From Aureimonas sp. AU12 (GTDB lineage: Bacteria > Pseudomonadota > Alphaproteobacteria > Rhizobiales > Rhizobiaceae): DNA of 64,000 nt. Shown in pieces: positions 19,082 to 28,385 of this stretch (positions within the stretch are counted from its first letter, which is position 1; each line of letters begins with the position of its first letter). Under the pieces are notes generated by a model that was not told the origin of the DNA, ran no database searches, and was given only the letters and a program-made list of their open reading frames with translations. The translations under genes were made by a program, and so were the position numbers. The stretch covers positions 1 to 64,000 of the forward strand of contig NZ_BBWH01000048.1 of the NCBI RefSeq assembly GCF_001463705.1, read 5' to 3'.

Positions 19082-20044
19082 TCAGGCGTTGGCTGCCGGC
19101 GAGGCCGGCGGCTTCGCGGTCTCGAACAGGCCGAGAACCATGAAGGCGAGAAGCGGGAACGACAGGAGCAGGATCGCCGCGTAGGTCGTGAAGAGAAGCA
19201 GGCCGCGCGCCGCCCGGCCGCGGGTGCGCCGGTGCACCGAGGCGAGGCCGACGAAGGTGAAGGCGCAAGAGAAGCTGCCCACCGCCACGGCGCCGAGCAG
19301 CCCGATCGTGCCCGGCAGGAAGCAGGCCGCCAGCGCCACGGCGAAGATCGGCAGCGCCAGGCGCGGCAGCGTCGTCGTGGCCGGCAGGTCGTCCTTCGGC
19401 CGCGGCAGCCTGCCGCTGAGGCGCGTGATCGCCGCCGACAGATAGAGGCAGATCACCAGCGTGAGCACGAGGAAGGCCGGCTGCACGAAGGGAACGGCGG
19501 CCACGACGAACCGGCCGAGCTCGGCCGCCTGCTCCGGCGACACGCCGGAGGCGTCGCTCTGCGCCTGCAAGGCGGCGGCAACGGCCGGGCCGACCTCGGA
19601 CGGGTCGTAGCCGATGAGCCAGCCGAGCCCGATGCAGGCGGCGGTCGCGAGAAGCGCGATGGCGAAGAGGATGCCGCTGACCGGATACCAGTCCATCGCC
19701 GGCGCGGCCGGCGCCTTGCCGAACGGCGTCGGGGCGGGTTCGGGCCCATCGATCGGGCGGGCGAGACCCGCGACATGGCCGAGGATCGCCGAGGGCAGGC
19801 CGGCCGACAGAAGAACGGTCAGGCCTGCGTTCAGGGATCCGAGAAACGCGGCGATGGCGATGAAGGCGGTGGCGGCGGCGAGGAAGCCCGCCTTGGAACC
19901 CCAGCCGAGACTCGCCAGCAAAACGGGCACCGGGGCGATCAGCGCCAGACCCAACGCGCCGGGCGACTGGACGACCAGTCCGGCGAACAGAAGGGCGGTC
20001 GCGGCGCCGGCCGCAAGTCCCGTGAGGAGGGCATCGAATTTCAT
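19082..20044 (-). CDS. DUF2232 family multi-pass membrane protein
   Basis: The 320-residue protein has about eight hydrophobic helices, including a Gly/Ala-rich N-terminal pair and a helix pair near the C-terminus ([20 protein letters not shown] and [19 protein letters not shown]). It matches the DUF2232 integral membrane proteins that sit between rpsR and rplI in many Alphaproteobacteria. The function is unknown. The conserved position suggests shared expression with the ribosomal proteins rather than a ribosomal role. Confidence 0.85.
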   Translation of the reverse strand: MKFDALLTGLAAGAATALLFAGLVVQSPGALGLALIAPVPVLLASLGWGSKAGFLAAATAFIAIAAFLGSLNAGLTVLLSAGLPSAILGHVAGLARPIDGPEPAPTPFGKAPAAPAMDWYPVSGILFAIALLATAACIGLGWLIGYDPSEVGPAVAAALQAQSDASGVSPEQAAELGRFVVAAVPFVQPAFLVLTLVICLYLSAAITRLSGRLPRPKDDLPATTTLPRLALPIFAVALAACFLPGTIGLLGAVAVGSFSCAFTFVGLASVHRRTRGRAARGLLLFTTYAAILLLSFPLLAFMVLGLFETAKPPASPAANA

Positions 20045-20148
20045 CGTCGGTATCGCTGTCCTGCACTGTGGCAGTTAGGGGCAAAGAGAACCCCAACTCG
20101 GCTGTGTCTCGACTCCTGGCGGCGCCGAACGGGCCGGGATCGAAGGAC

Positions 20149-20181
20149 GAGGGCGGCGAGCCTCAAGTGCTCGCCGCCCTC
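20149..20181 (-). terminator. Strong hairpin downstream of rpsR
   Basis: A perfect 13-base inverted repeat (20149-20161 with 20169-20181, seven-base loop) lies 25 bases after the rpsR stop. There is no clear T-run, so it may be a Rho-independent terminator of weak type, an attenuator or an mRNA-stabilising 3' structure. Confidence 0.5.
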
Positions 20182-20206
20182 GAAATCCAAAGAAGCGTCG
20201 CGAAGA

Positions 20207-20455
20207 CTACTTCAGGACGTAGGGCAGCAGGCCCAGGAAGCGGGCGCGCTTGATCGCCTGGGCGAGGGCGCGCTGGTTCTTCTGCGACACCGCGGTGATG
20301 CGCGAGGGAACGATCTTGCCACGCTCGGAAATGTAGCGCTGCAGGAGACGGACGTCCTTGTAGTCGATCTTCGGCGAATCGCTCGCCGCGAACGGGTCGG
20401 ACTTGCGCCGGCGATGGAACGGGCGACGCGTGGGCATCTGGGCGACGTCGACCAT
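20207..20455 (-). CDS. rpsR: 30S ribosomal protein S18
   Basis: The 82-residue S18 has the conserved core [19 protein letters not shown] followed by [30 protein letters not shown]. The Arg-rich N-terminus is usual. Its ATG overlaps the rpsF stop by one base (TAATG), so S6 and S18, which bind 16S rRNA as a heterodimer, are translationally coupled. Confidence 0.97.
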   Translation of the reverse strand: MVDVAQMPTRRPFHRRRKSDPFAASDSPKIDYKDVRLLQRYISERGKIVPSRITAVSQKNQRALAQAIKRARFLGLLPYVLK

Positions 20456-20898
20456 TATGCAGCCTCCTCGTTACGCGGGCGACGGGGACGATCGTCGTCC
20501 TCACGGCGCGGGCGGTCTTCGCGGTCACGACGCGGACGGTCGCCGCCGTCGCGGTCGCCGCGACGCGGACGGTCGTCGCGCTTCTGCATCATCGCCGACT
20601 GGCCGTCGTCATGCTGCTCGACGCGGATGGTGATGTAACGCAGGATGTCCTCGTTGAAGCGCATCTGGCGCTCCATCTCCTCGACGGCCGCCGACGGGGC
20701 GTCGATGTTCATCAGCGTGTAGTAAGCCTTCCGGTTCTTCTTGATCCGGTAGGTGAGGGTCTTCAGACCCCAATTCTCGACCTTGCCGACCTTGCCGCCA
20801 TTGGCCTCGAGCACACCGCGGTACTGTTCCACGAGTGCTTCGACCTGCTGGCCGCTGATATCCTGTCGGGCAAGAAATACGTGCTCGTAGAGCGACAT
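20455..20898 (-). CDS. rpsF: 30S ribosomal protein S6
   Basis: The 147-residue S6 starts [20 protein letters not shown] and contains the ferredoxin-like fold through [18 protein letters not shown] and [15 protein letters not shown]. The last ~40 residues are a low-complexity tail of Asp/Arg/Gly/Pro repeats beyond the conserved domain, longer than in Escherichia coli. Such tails occur in many Alphaproteobacteria. It is the first gene of the ribosomal block. Confidence 0.97.
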   Translation of the reverse strand: MSLYEHVFLARQDISGQQVEALVEQYRGVLEANGGKVGKVENWGLKTLTYRIKKNRKAYYTLMNIDAPSAAVEEMERQMRFNEDILRYITIRVEQHDDGQSAMMQKRDDRPRRGDRDGGDRPRRDREDRPRREDDDRPRRPRNEEAA

Positions 20899-21030
20899 AT
20901 GTTCGCCTTTTCCATTCGTGTTGCGTTTGCCCGGATCCGGCGGCTAAGCCTCTGCGACTCTCCTGCTGGCCGGTGAAGGCCGTGAGTGGAAAGGCGCGTC
21001 ATTAGAGACGGTCGAGAGCGGGAACACGGG

Positions 21031-21054
21031 AAGAAAGAGACGCCGTCTTCGGCG
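21031..21054 (-). terminator. Probable terminator of the GGDEF-EAL gene
   Basis: On the minus strand CGCCG and CGGCG (21054-21050 and 21045-21041) form a stem with a four-base loop, followed by the pyrimidine run TCTCTTTCTT. It lies between the cyclic-di-GMP gene and the rpsF leader. Confidence 0.45.
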
Positions 21055-21166
21055 ATTCCCAATCCCTTTCGGGAATGGACTTCCGTTCAGCCCCCGGCCA
21101 GACGTCGGGCAATGACGGTGTGCGCATAACCCATGGCCGAAGAATTGGCAAGGGTGCCCGGCGGGT

Positions 21167-23266
21167 TCAGGCCTGACGCTGGATGTCGGTTCCCGCCAGC
21201 CGCGACAGGATTTGGTCGGCGGTTTCCGGTTTGCCGAGGAAGAAGCCCTGGCCCTGGATCGGGCCGATGGCGCGAAGCGCCGACCATTGCTCGGCGGTCT
21301 CGACGCCTTCGGCCGTCAGCGCCAGATCGAGGCGGCGGCAGAATTCCCAGATCGCCGCAACCACCGGAGCCGAGCCGTCGTCCCGGCCGAGGTGGCGGAT
21401 CAACGAGGGGTCGAGCTTGATGCGCTCCACGCAGAGCGATTGGAGGTAGCCGAAACTCGTCTGGCCCGAGCCGAAGTCGTCGATCGCGACGCGAACGCCC
21501 ATCTCGCGAAGCCGGCGTAGCGAGATCGCGAGCGATCCGGTCTCCGTGACGGCGACGATCTCGGCGATGTCGATCTCGAGCGCGCTCGGCATGAGCGAAT
21601 GCTCGGCGAGAATCGCCGCGAGGATCGTGCAGGCGTCCTCGCGCGCCAGCGTCAGCGCCGACAGGTTGACCGCCAGCGCCACGGCTTCACAACCCGCTTC
21701 CTTCAGGCGCGCGAAGTCGGCGACCGCGCGGCGCGCGACCCAGAGGTCGATGAGGCTGACGAGGCCCGCCTGCTCGGCGAGGGGAATGAATTCGTCGGGC
21801 GGCACCAGCCGGTCGAGGCGCCGGTTGTGCCATCGAACGAGCGCTTCCAGCCCCGTCACGCGGCCCGCGACGGGATCGACCTGCCGCTGGAAGACGAGGT
21901 GGAACTCCTCGTTGGCGATGGCGAGCGCCAGATCGCTCTGCAGCAGGCGGCGGTCGAGCATCGCCTGTTCCTGGACGGGATCGAAGCAGGCGACCCCGTT
22001 GCGCCCGCTGCGCTTCACCACATACAGGGCGAGGTCCGCGGCGCGGTGGATCTGGTCGCGCGACACGCCGTCGAGCGGGGCCGACGCGATGCCGACCGAA
22101 CAGCCGATCTGCACCTTATGCCCCGCCACGTCGGCGGGGAGGCCAAGGCAAGCGACGATCCGCTCGGCGGTCTCGATCGCCTCGCGGCGCGAGGCGCCGT
22201 CGAGCAGCACGAGGAACTCGTCGCCGCCGAAGCGGAAGACTTGGCATTGCGCGCCAACGCAGCGGTGCAGCCGGTCGGCGACCTCCTTCAGGAGCAGGTC
22301 GCCCACGCCATGCCCATGCTCGTCGTTGACCCGCTTGAAATGGTCGAGGTCGAGAGCCAGCAAATGAACGCAGCGGCCGCCTTGCGCGATCTGCGGCTCG
22401 ATCCTGTCCCAGGCGGCGTTAAGCTGTGCGCGGTTGCCGAGGCCCGTCAGATGGTCGTGCCGCGCCAGGAACTCGATGCGGCTGCGCGCTTCCTTCAGTG
22501 GCGTGATGTCGGTGAGGCTCAGCACCTGCGTGGAGACACCCTCGACGGTGACGCGGGGCGAGATCGAGATCATCACATGCCGGGTCATGGCTGGAAGGGC
22601 GATCTCGGCTTCGAACCGGTGCCCCTCGAAGAGGCGCGCTGCGAGCGACGAGCCGTCCGCGGGAACCAGCCGCCGGACGACGTCGATGGCGCCGAGCGCC
22701 TCCGCTTCGCTCAACCGGACGTCCTCGACGTCGAAGAGCGCCAGCGCCGCCGGATTGGCGTAGCTCGCATGGCCGAGCGGATCCACTCGCACGATGCCGG
22801 TCGGCGTGCTGGCGAGCACCGCCTCGCACCGGGCTTCGAGTTCGCGCATGCGCGACCGGTCCCGGACCTGTGTGCTCACATCGGTGCACAGGACGAGCGA
22901 GCCGCCGCCCGCGCGTCGGCGCGACAGGCACCGCACCACGCGCCCGGACGGCATCCGGGCCAGCGTCGAGGTCTCGGCGTTGTTCAGGACGTCGTCGATA
23001 TGGGCGTCGGCGCTGAAGTCGTCGTCGAGATCGCCGCGCGCGACGAAGAAATCGGTGAGGCTCGCGCGATCGGCACCGGGCGTGAAGAGATCGTCGCCGA
23101 CCTCGAAACACTGGCGCGCCGCGGCGTTGGCACCGATCAGCACCTCGCGCCCCGCGCCGTTGAGATCGAAGGTCAGCAATCCGAGATCGAGCGTGTCGAG
23201 CATGTCGAGGACATCGGCGGCGTCGCCGGATCGCAGACCGAACGTGGCTTTGCGGGACTTGGCCAT
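21167..23266 (-). CDS. PAS-GGDEF-EAL cyclic-di-GMP regulatory protein
   Basis: The 699-residue protein lacks clear transmembrane segments. The first ~265 residues form two PAS-like domains (a partial one at about 15-125 and a second starting near MRELEARCEAVLASTPTGIVRV). The diguanylate cyclase domain has an intact GGDEF at about 346-350. The phosphodiesterase domain has EAL at about 473-475, with the metal-binding and catalytic elements NLS, EIDIAE, DDFGSG, K-D in IKLDPSLI and AEGVET all present. The usual RxxD inhibitory site before GGDEF is absent. Both activities are possible. ATG 23266 is preceded by GGAG; an upstream in-frame start adds only a polar leader. Confidence 0.92.
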   Translation of the reverse strand: MAKSRKATFGLRSGDAADVLDMLDTLDLGLLTFDLNGAGREVLIGANAAARQCFEVGDDLFTPGADRASLTDFFVARGDLDDDFSADAHIDDVLNNAETSTLARMPSGRVVRCLSRRRAGGGSLVLCTDVSTQVRDRSRMRELEARCEAVLASTPTGIVRVDPLGHASYANPAALALFDVEDVRLSEAEALGAIDVVRRLVPADGSSLAARLFEGHRFEAEIALPAMTRHVMISISPRVTVEGVSTQVLSLTDITPLKEARSRIEFLARHDHLTGLGNRAQLNAAWDRIEPQIAQGGRCVHLLALDLDHFKRVNDEHGHGVGDLLLKEVADRLHRCVGAQCQVFRFGGDEFLVLLDGASRREAIETAERIVACLGLPADVAGHKVQIGCSVGIASAPLDGVSRDQIHRAADLALYVVKRSGRNGVACFDPVQEQAMLDRRLLQSDLALAIANEEFHLVFQRQVDPVAGRVTGLEALVRWHNRRLDRLVPPDEFIPLAEQAGLVSLIDLWVARRAVADFARLKEAGCEAVALAVNLSALTLAREDACTILAAILAEHSLMPSALEIDIAEIVAVTETGSLAISLRRLREMGVRVAIDDFGSGQTSFGYLQSLCVERIKLDPSLIRHLGRDDGSAPVVAAIWEFCRRLDLALTAEGVETAEQWSALRAIGPIQGQGFFLGKPETADQILSRLAGTDIQRQA

Positions 23267-23573
23267 GCTCGCGGCTCCGACGCTGTCGTTGGTGGGTTTC
23301 AGCTGACGACCCGAAGCCGGCGGCGAGCCGTAACCTCGCCATCGGATCATGGTTGCATCGCCCGATCACGACGAGGCGTCATGCCCTTCGCGACTGTGGT
23401 TGACCCAACGTAATCAGCGATCCTTGAACTTGTCTTAAAACCACAACCGCCGGAAGCGGGCGTCGCGCGGCCGGTCCGTCGCGGTTGTATCGATGCTGCA
23501 CCGCGCCTTGACACGTCGCCGGGTGCTCCCCATTCACCCCCGCAACGAAACGCATGCAACGGAACTCCCGCCC
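23267..23573. promoter_or_regulatory. Divergent promoter region between the cyclic-di-GMP gene and fabD
   Basis: About 300 bp. TTGACC at 23400-23405 and TTGAAC at 23424-23429 are possible -35 elements facing fabD, but neither has a good -10 partner. I see no gene. Confidence 0.35.
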
Positions 23574-24515
23574 ATGGCGCTAGCGCTTATCTTTCCCGGC
23601 CAGGGAAGCCAGTCCGTCGGCATGGGCCGCGAACTCGCCGACACGTTTCCCGAGAGCCGCCGGGTCTTTGACGAGGTCGACGAGGCGCTCGGCGAAAAAC
23701 TCTCCGCAACGATCTTCGAGGGTCCGACCGACCAGCTGACGCTGACCGCGAACGCCCAGCCGGCGCTCATGGCCGTCTCGCTTGCGGCGATGCGGGCGCT
23801 GGAAGCGAGGGGCTTCGATCTCGGCGCTTCCGCGGTCTTCGTCGCCGGCCATTCGCTCGGCGAGTATTCGGCGTTGGCGGCGGCGGGGTCCCTGACGATC
23901 GCGGATGCCGCGCGGCTGCTGCGCATTCGCGGGCAAGCGATGCAGGCCGCCGTGGCACCGGAAGAGGGCGCGATGGCCGCGATCATCGGGCTCGACGAGG
24001 GTGTGCTGGGCGAAATCTGCGCCCGCGCCGCGGAGGGCGGCGTCTGCCAGATCGCCAACGACAATGGCGGCGGCCAGATCGTCATTTCCGGCACGAAGGC
24101 TTCGGTCGACCGCGCGATGACGATGGCGAGCGAGACCGGCGCGAAGCGGGCCATCGCGCTGTCGGTCTCCGCGCCGTTCCATTCGATGCTGATGCAGCCC
24201 GCCGCCGAACGCATGCGCGAGGCCCTGGCCGCCGCGCGCATCGAGGCGCCGCGCGTGCCCCTCGTCGCCAACGTCCTGGCCTCTCCGATCTCCGATCCCG
24301 CCGAGATCCGCGACCGGCTCGTGGAGCAGGTGACCGGTCAGGTGCGCTGGCGTGAGAGCATGGCCTATCTCGCCGACGCCGAGGTCGATCTCCTGTTCGA
24401 GGTCGGGTCCGGCAAGGTCCTGTCGGGCCTCGCCAAGCGCATCGACAAGCGCCTCGCGGCGCAGGCTGTCGGCACGCCCGCCGAGGTCGACGCGGCGCTC
24501 GCCCGGCTCGCCTGA
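23574..24515 (+). CDS. fabD: Malonyl-CoA:ACP transacylase
   Basis: This 313-residue enzyme moves malonyl from CoA to acyl carrier protein at the start of fatty-acid elongation. It opens with the signature FPGQGSQSVGMG. The nucleophile is Ser94 in the GHSLGEYSA motif, and the catalytic His lies in SAPFHSMLM. ATG 23574 is chosen because it begins immediately before the FPGQG strand. It is first in a fabD-fabG-acpP-fabF series. Confidence 0.97.
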   Translation: MALALIFPGQGSQSVGMGRELADTFPESRRVFDEVDEALGEKLSATIFEGPTDQLTLTANAQPALMAVSLAAMRALEARGFDLGASAVFVAGHSLGEYSALAAAGSLTIADAARLLRIRGQAMQAAVAPEEGAMAAIIGLDEGVLGEICARAAEGGVCQIANDNGGGQIVISGTKASVDRAMTMASETGAKRAIALSVSAPFHSMLMQPAAERMREALAAARIEAPRVPLVANVLASPISDPAEIRDRLVEQVTGQVRWRESMAYLADAEVDLLFEVGSGKVLSGLAKRIDKRLAAQAVGTPAEVDAALARLA

Positions 24516-24580
24516 CCACGCCGCACCGCTCTTCGGCCGGCCGGCTGACGGCACGGCCATCAGACACAAGGATTGTCCCC

Positions 24581-25318
24581 ATGTTCGATCTCACCGGCCG
24601 CAAGGCCCTCGTCACGGGCGCCAGCGGCGGCATCGGCGAAGCCATCGCGCGCACGCTCCATGCCGCCGGCGCGGTCGTCGGCCTGCATGGCACGCGGCGC
24701 GAGAAGCTCGACGAGGTCGCGGCCTTGCTGGGTGAGCGCGCCCATGTCTTCGCCGCCGATCTCGGCAGCCGCGAGGACCAGAAGTCGCTGGCCGAGACCG
24801 CCGACGCGACGCTCGGCGGCGTCGACATCCTCGTCAACAATGCCGGCATCACCAAGGACGGGCTCTTCGTGCGCATGTCGGACGAGGACTGGGATCGGGT
24901 TATCGAGGTCGACCTGACCGCCGCCTTCCGGCTGACGCGGGGCCTGACGCACCAGATGATGCGCCGGCGCTACGGGCGCATCATCAACATCACCTCGATC
25001 GTCGGCGTCACCGGCAATCCCGGTCAGGCCAACTATTGTGCCGCGAAGGCAGGCATGATCGGCTTCTCCAAGTCGCTGGCGCAGGAGATCGCCTCGCGCA
25101 ACGTCACGGTGAACTGCATCGCCCCCGGTTTCATCGCAAGTGCGATGACGCAGAAGCTGAACGACAAGCAGAAGGACGCCATCATGGGCGCCATTCCGAT
25201 GAAGCGGATGGGCGATGCATCCGAAATCGCTTCCGCCGCGTTGTTCCTCGCGTCCGAGGAGGCGGGCTACGTGACCGGCCAGACGATCCACGTCAACGGC
25301 GGTATGGCGATGATCTAA
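24581..25318 (+). CDS. fabG: 3-oxoacyl-ACP reductase
   Basis: This 245-residue NADPH-dependent SDR reduces beta-ketoacyl-ACP in fatty-acid elongation. It carries TGASGGIGEAIA at the N-terminus and NNAGITKDGL. The Ser-Tyr-Lys set is visible as ITSIVGVTGNPGQANYCAAK, and VNCIAPGFI and ETGYVTGQTIHVNGGMAM-like C-terminal segments complete the FabG pattern. It sits between fabD and acpP, which supports FabG rather than another SDR. Confidence 0.96.
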   Translation: MFDLTGRKALVTGASGGIGEAIARTLHAAGAVVGLHGTRREKLDEVAALLGERAHVFAADLGSREDQKSLAETADATLGGVDILVNNAGITKDGLFVRMSDEDWDRVIEVDLTAAFRLTRGLTHQMMRRRYGRIINITSIVGVTGNPGQANYCAAKAGMIGFSKSLAQEIASRNVTVNCIAPGFIASAMTQKLNDKQKDAIMGAIPMKRMGDASEIASAALFLASEEAGYVTGQTIHVNGGMAMI

Positions 25319-25498
25319 AGCCCGCGCTCGGCGGTTGGCCCCGTCGGGCCCGCGTGCTAAGCCGCGCTTCTCTCGCGGGAGAGGCCGGTGGCCTCGGCCG
25401 ACTGGCGGTCTCGATGCCGGTGGAGCCGGGCATAGCTTGATTAACCGGACTCCGGCCGTTAACGAAACGGCGGAAGCCATCTCAACGAAGGAATGACC

Positions 25499-25735
25499 AT
25501 GAGCGATACCGCTGAACGGGTGAAGAAGATCGTCGTCGAACACCTGGGCGTCGAGCAGGAGAAGGTGACCGACAACGCTTCCTTCATCGACGATCTCGGC
25601 GCAGACAGCCTCGACACGGTCGAGCTGGTCATGGCGTTCGAGGAAGAGTTCGGCGTCGAGATCCCGGACGATGCGGCCGAGACGATTCTCACGGTCGGCG
25701 ATGCGGTGAAGTTCATCGAGAAGAACCAGGCCTAA
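25499..25735 (+). CDS. acpP: Acyl carrier protein
   Basis: The 78-residue acidic carrier has the phosphopantetheine attachment Ser37 in [24 protein letters not shown] 25499 is preferred over ATG 25493 because AAGGA at 25486-25490 lies 8 bases before it but only 2 before the other. It carries the growing acyl chain for FabD, FabG and FabF, which flank it. The 180-base gap upstream suggests its own promoter. Confidence 0.97.
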   Translation: MSDTAERVKKIVVEHLGVEQEKVTDNASFIDDLGADSLDTVELVMAFEEEFGVEIPDDAAETILTVGDAVKFIEKNQA

Positions 25736-25772
25736 AACCCTGGAGCCCCCCGCCGCTGCGAACGAGTACCGA

Positions 25773-27038
25773 ATGAGACGAGTCGTCATCACCGGCGTCG
25801 GCATGGTCAGCCCCCTCGGGGCTGGCGTCGACGTCACCTGGAAGCGCCTTCTGGAAGGCCGCAGTGCGGCCGGCCGGATCGAGAGCTTCGAGGTATCCGA
25901 CCTGCCTTGCCAGATCGCCTGCCAGATCCCCCGCGGAGACGGTACGGACGGGACCTTCAATCCGGATCTCTGGATGGAGCCCAAGGAACAGCGCAAGGTC
26001 GACGACTTCATCATCTTCGCGGTCGCTGCGGCGGCGGAGGCGCTGGACGATGCCGACTGGCATCCCGAGAGCTACGAAGACCAGTGCGCCACCGGCGTTC
26101 TGATCGGCTCTGGGATCGGCGGCCTTCAGGGGATCGAGCGCAACGCGCTGATTCTCGCCGAGAAGGGACCGCGGCGCATCAGCCCGTTCTTTATTCCCGG
26201 CAGCCTGATCAATCTCGCGTCGGGTCACGTCTCGATCCGCAACAAGCTGCGCGGCCCCAACCACTCCGTGGTCACGGCCTGTTCGACCGGCGCGCATGCC
26301 ATCGGCGACGCGTCGCGGCTCATCATGCTCGGCGATGCCGACGTGATGGTGGCCGGCGGTGCCGAATCGCCGGTGTGCCGCATTTCCATGGCGGGCTTTG
26401 CCGCCTGTCGCGCCCTGTCCACAAGCTATAACGACAATCCGACGGCGGCCTCCCGGCCCTACGATCGCGGTCGTGACGGTTTCGTGATGGGCGAGGGCGC
26501 CGGCGTCGTCGTCCTCGAAGAGTACGAACACGCCAAGGCGCGCGGCGCGCGCATCTATGCCGAAGTGATCGGCTACGGCCTGTCGGGCGATGCTCACCAC
26601 ATCACGGCTCCCGCCGAAGACGGCGATGGCGCCTATCGTTGCATGACGATGGCGCTGAAACGCGCCGGCGTGACGCCCGACCAGATCGACTACATCAACG
26701 CGCATGGAACCTCGACGCCGTTGGGCGACGAGATCGAGCTGCGCGCCATCGAACGGGTGCTCGGCGATGCCGCGCAGGGCGCCACCATGTCCTCCACCAA
26801 GTCCGCGATCGGCCATCTTCTCGGCGCCGCCGGTTCGGTCGAGGCGATCTTCTCGGCGCTGGCGATCCGCGACAACGTCGCGCCACCGACGCTCAATCTC
26901 GACGACCCTTCCGTCGAGACCGCGATCAATCTCGTGCCCAAGCGCAAGATCGAGAAGCGGATCGATGTCGCGCTGTCGAATTCGTTCGGCTTCGGCGGCA
27001 CGAACGCCTCGCTCGTCCTGCGCCGCGTCGAGGACTGA
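25773..27038 (+). CDS. fabF: 3-oxoacyl-ACP synthase II
   Basis: This 421-residue condensing enzyme elongates acyl-ACP with malonyl-ACP. It has the Cys-His-His triad: Cys170 in VVTACSTGAHAIG, His in INAHGTSTPLGDEIE and His in IGHLLGAAGSVEA. The C-terminal FGFGGTNASLV loop is intact. It lies 37 bases after acpP and is transcribed with it. Confidence 0.97.
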   Translation: MRRVVITGVGMVSPLGAGVDVTWKRLLEGRSAAGRIESFEVSDLPCQIACQIPRGDGTDGTFNPDLWMEPKEQRKVDDFIIFAVAAAAEALDDADWHPESYEDQCATGVLIGSGIGGLQGIERNALILAEKGPRRISPFFIPGSLINLASGHVSIRNKLRGPNHSVVTACSTGAHAIGDASRLIMLGDADVMVAGGAESPVCRISMAGFAACRALSTSYNDNPTAASRPYDRGRDGFVMGEGAGVVVLEEYEHAKARGARIYAEVIGYGLSGDAHHITAPAEDGDGAYRCMTMALKRAGVTPDQIDYINAHGTSTPLGDEIELRAIERVLGDAAQGATMSSTKSAIGHLLGAAGSVEAIFSALAIRDNVAPPTLNLDDPSVETAINLVPKRKIEKRIDVALSNSFGFGGTNASLVLRRVED

Positions 27039-27196
27039 CTCGGTCTTTCGCCACATTCGGATGATGCATCCAAGGGCATCGAGGGCGCTGCCGCCGGGAT
27101 GACGACGCGTCGCCCGGATCGGTCCGCCCGCCCCAACACTGGCCGGCAGGACGAACGGCACCCCGTCGGTCCTGCCGATCCTGCGGAGAATTGGCC

Positions 27197-28333
27197 GTGA
27201 CGATCGGACCGGACGACCGAGCCCAGCCCCCCCTGATCACGCATGCCGAACTCGTGGCCGACCGCAAGCGGGCGCGTCGACGCTCGCGCCGCGCCCGCAG
27301 CGGGTTCGTCACCTTCCTCAGCTTCATGATCAGCGCCGCCCTCGTGGCCGTCATCGCGGCTGCGCTGACCGTCTACTGGGGCAAGCGTCAGTTCGAGGGC
27401 GCCGGCCCCCTGCAGCAGGAGGCGACCTACCTCGTGCCGAAGGGCGGCGGGCTGGAGAGCATCGCGTCGGGTCTCTCCCGAAAAGGCATCGTCAGCGACG
27501 CTCGGATCTTCGAGTACGGCGTGCGCATCGAGGGTGCCGGCGGCGAGCTGAAGGCTGGCGAATACGCGTTCGCGCCTGGCGCCAGCATGCGCAGCGTGAT
27601 GGATACGCTGCGCAGCGGCAATTCGATCCTCCACAGCGTGACGATCCCCGAGGGCTGGACGGTCCAGCAGATCTTCTCGCGTCTGCAGTCCGACGTGACG
27701 CTCGTTGGCGATCTGCCGGCGGTGGCGCCGGAAGGGACGCTCCTGCCCGAGACCTACAAGTTCACACGCGGACTGAGCCGCGCCGAGTTGGTATCGCAGA
27801 TGTCGGCGGCCCAGACGAAGCTCGTCGCCGAGCTCTGGGCCGAGCGTGATCCCGACCTGCCGGTGAAGGATATCGGCCAGTTCGTGACGCTCGCCTCGAT
27901 CGTCGAGAAGGAGACGGGGATCGACGCCGAACGCCCGCATGTCGCCTCGGTCTTCGTCAACCGCCTGCGCGACGGGATGCGCCTCCAGTCGGATCCGACC
28001 ATCATCTACGGCATCTGGGGCGGAGCCGGGAAGCCGGCCGACGAGCCGATCCGGCAGTCGCACATTGCTTCACAGACGCCCTACAACACTTACGTCATTC
28101 GAGGCCTGCCGCCCGGCCCGATCGCCAATCCAGGACGTGCCGCGCTCGAAGCCGTCGCGCATCCGCTCGCGACCGACGATCTCTATTTCGTCGCCGATGG
28201 CACCGGCGGCCACGCCTTCGCCAGCACGTTGAACGCCCACAACGCCAACGTTCGCAAGTTCCGCGAAATCGAACGCCAGACGGCCGCTGATCGCACCATG
28301 GATAGCACGGGCACCGGAGCCAGCCTCGAATGA
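27197..28333 (+). CDS. mltG: Endolytic transglycosylase MltG
   Basis: The 378-residue protein cuts nascent glycan strands in the periplasm and so sets chain length. One transmembrane helix lies at about 33-56 (FVTFLSFMISAALVAVIAAAL), followed by a LysM-like region and the YceG catalytic domain. The catalytic Glu is E237 in SIVEKETG, and the SDPTIIYG and SPYNTY-like (TPYNTYVIRGLPPGPI) motifs are present. GTG 27197 is preferred over TTG 27191 because GGAG at 27185-27188 lies 8 bases before it. The position after fabF is the normal rhizobial arrangement. Confidence 0.95.
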   Translation: MTIGPDDRAQPPLITHAELVADRKRARRRSRRARSGFVTFLSFMISAALVAVIAAALTVYWGKRQFEGAGPLQQEATYLVPKGGGLESIASGLSRKGIVSDARIFEYGVRIEGAGGELKAGEYAFAPGASMRSVMDTLRSGNSILHSVTIPEGWTVQQIFSRLQSDVTLVGDLPAVAPEGTLLPETYKFTRGLSRAELVSQMSAAQTKLVAELWAERDPDLPVKDIGQFVTLASIVEKETGIDAERPHVASVFVNRLRDGMRLQSDPTIIYGIWGGAGKPADEPIRQSHIASQTPYNTYVIRGLPPGPIANPGRAALEAVAHPLATDDLYFVADGTGGHAFASTLNAHNANVRKFREIERQTAADRTMDSTGTGASLE

Positions 28334-28385
28334 GGCCGGGATCGCTTTTGAGCCGGACACCTCGACATCGTCAGCGGAGACCGCG

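Noticed and set aside
21087-21287. 66-residue minus-strand frame overlapping the end of the GGDEF-EAL gene
   Set aside because: Overlaps the well-supported C-terminus of the EAL domain and has no recognisable sequence.
21599-23413. 604-codon plus-strand frame opposite the GGDEF-EAL gene
   Set aside because: Antisense to intact GGDEF and EAL motifs.
25441-25480. Two TTAAC elements before acpP as a CtrA or other operator
   Set aside because: Spacing between them does not fit the CtrA consensus; treated as chance within a promoter region.
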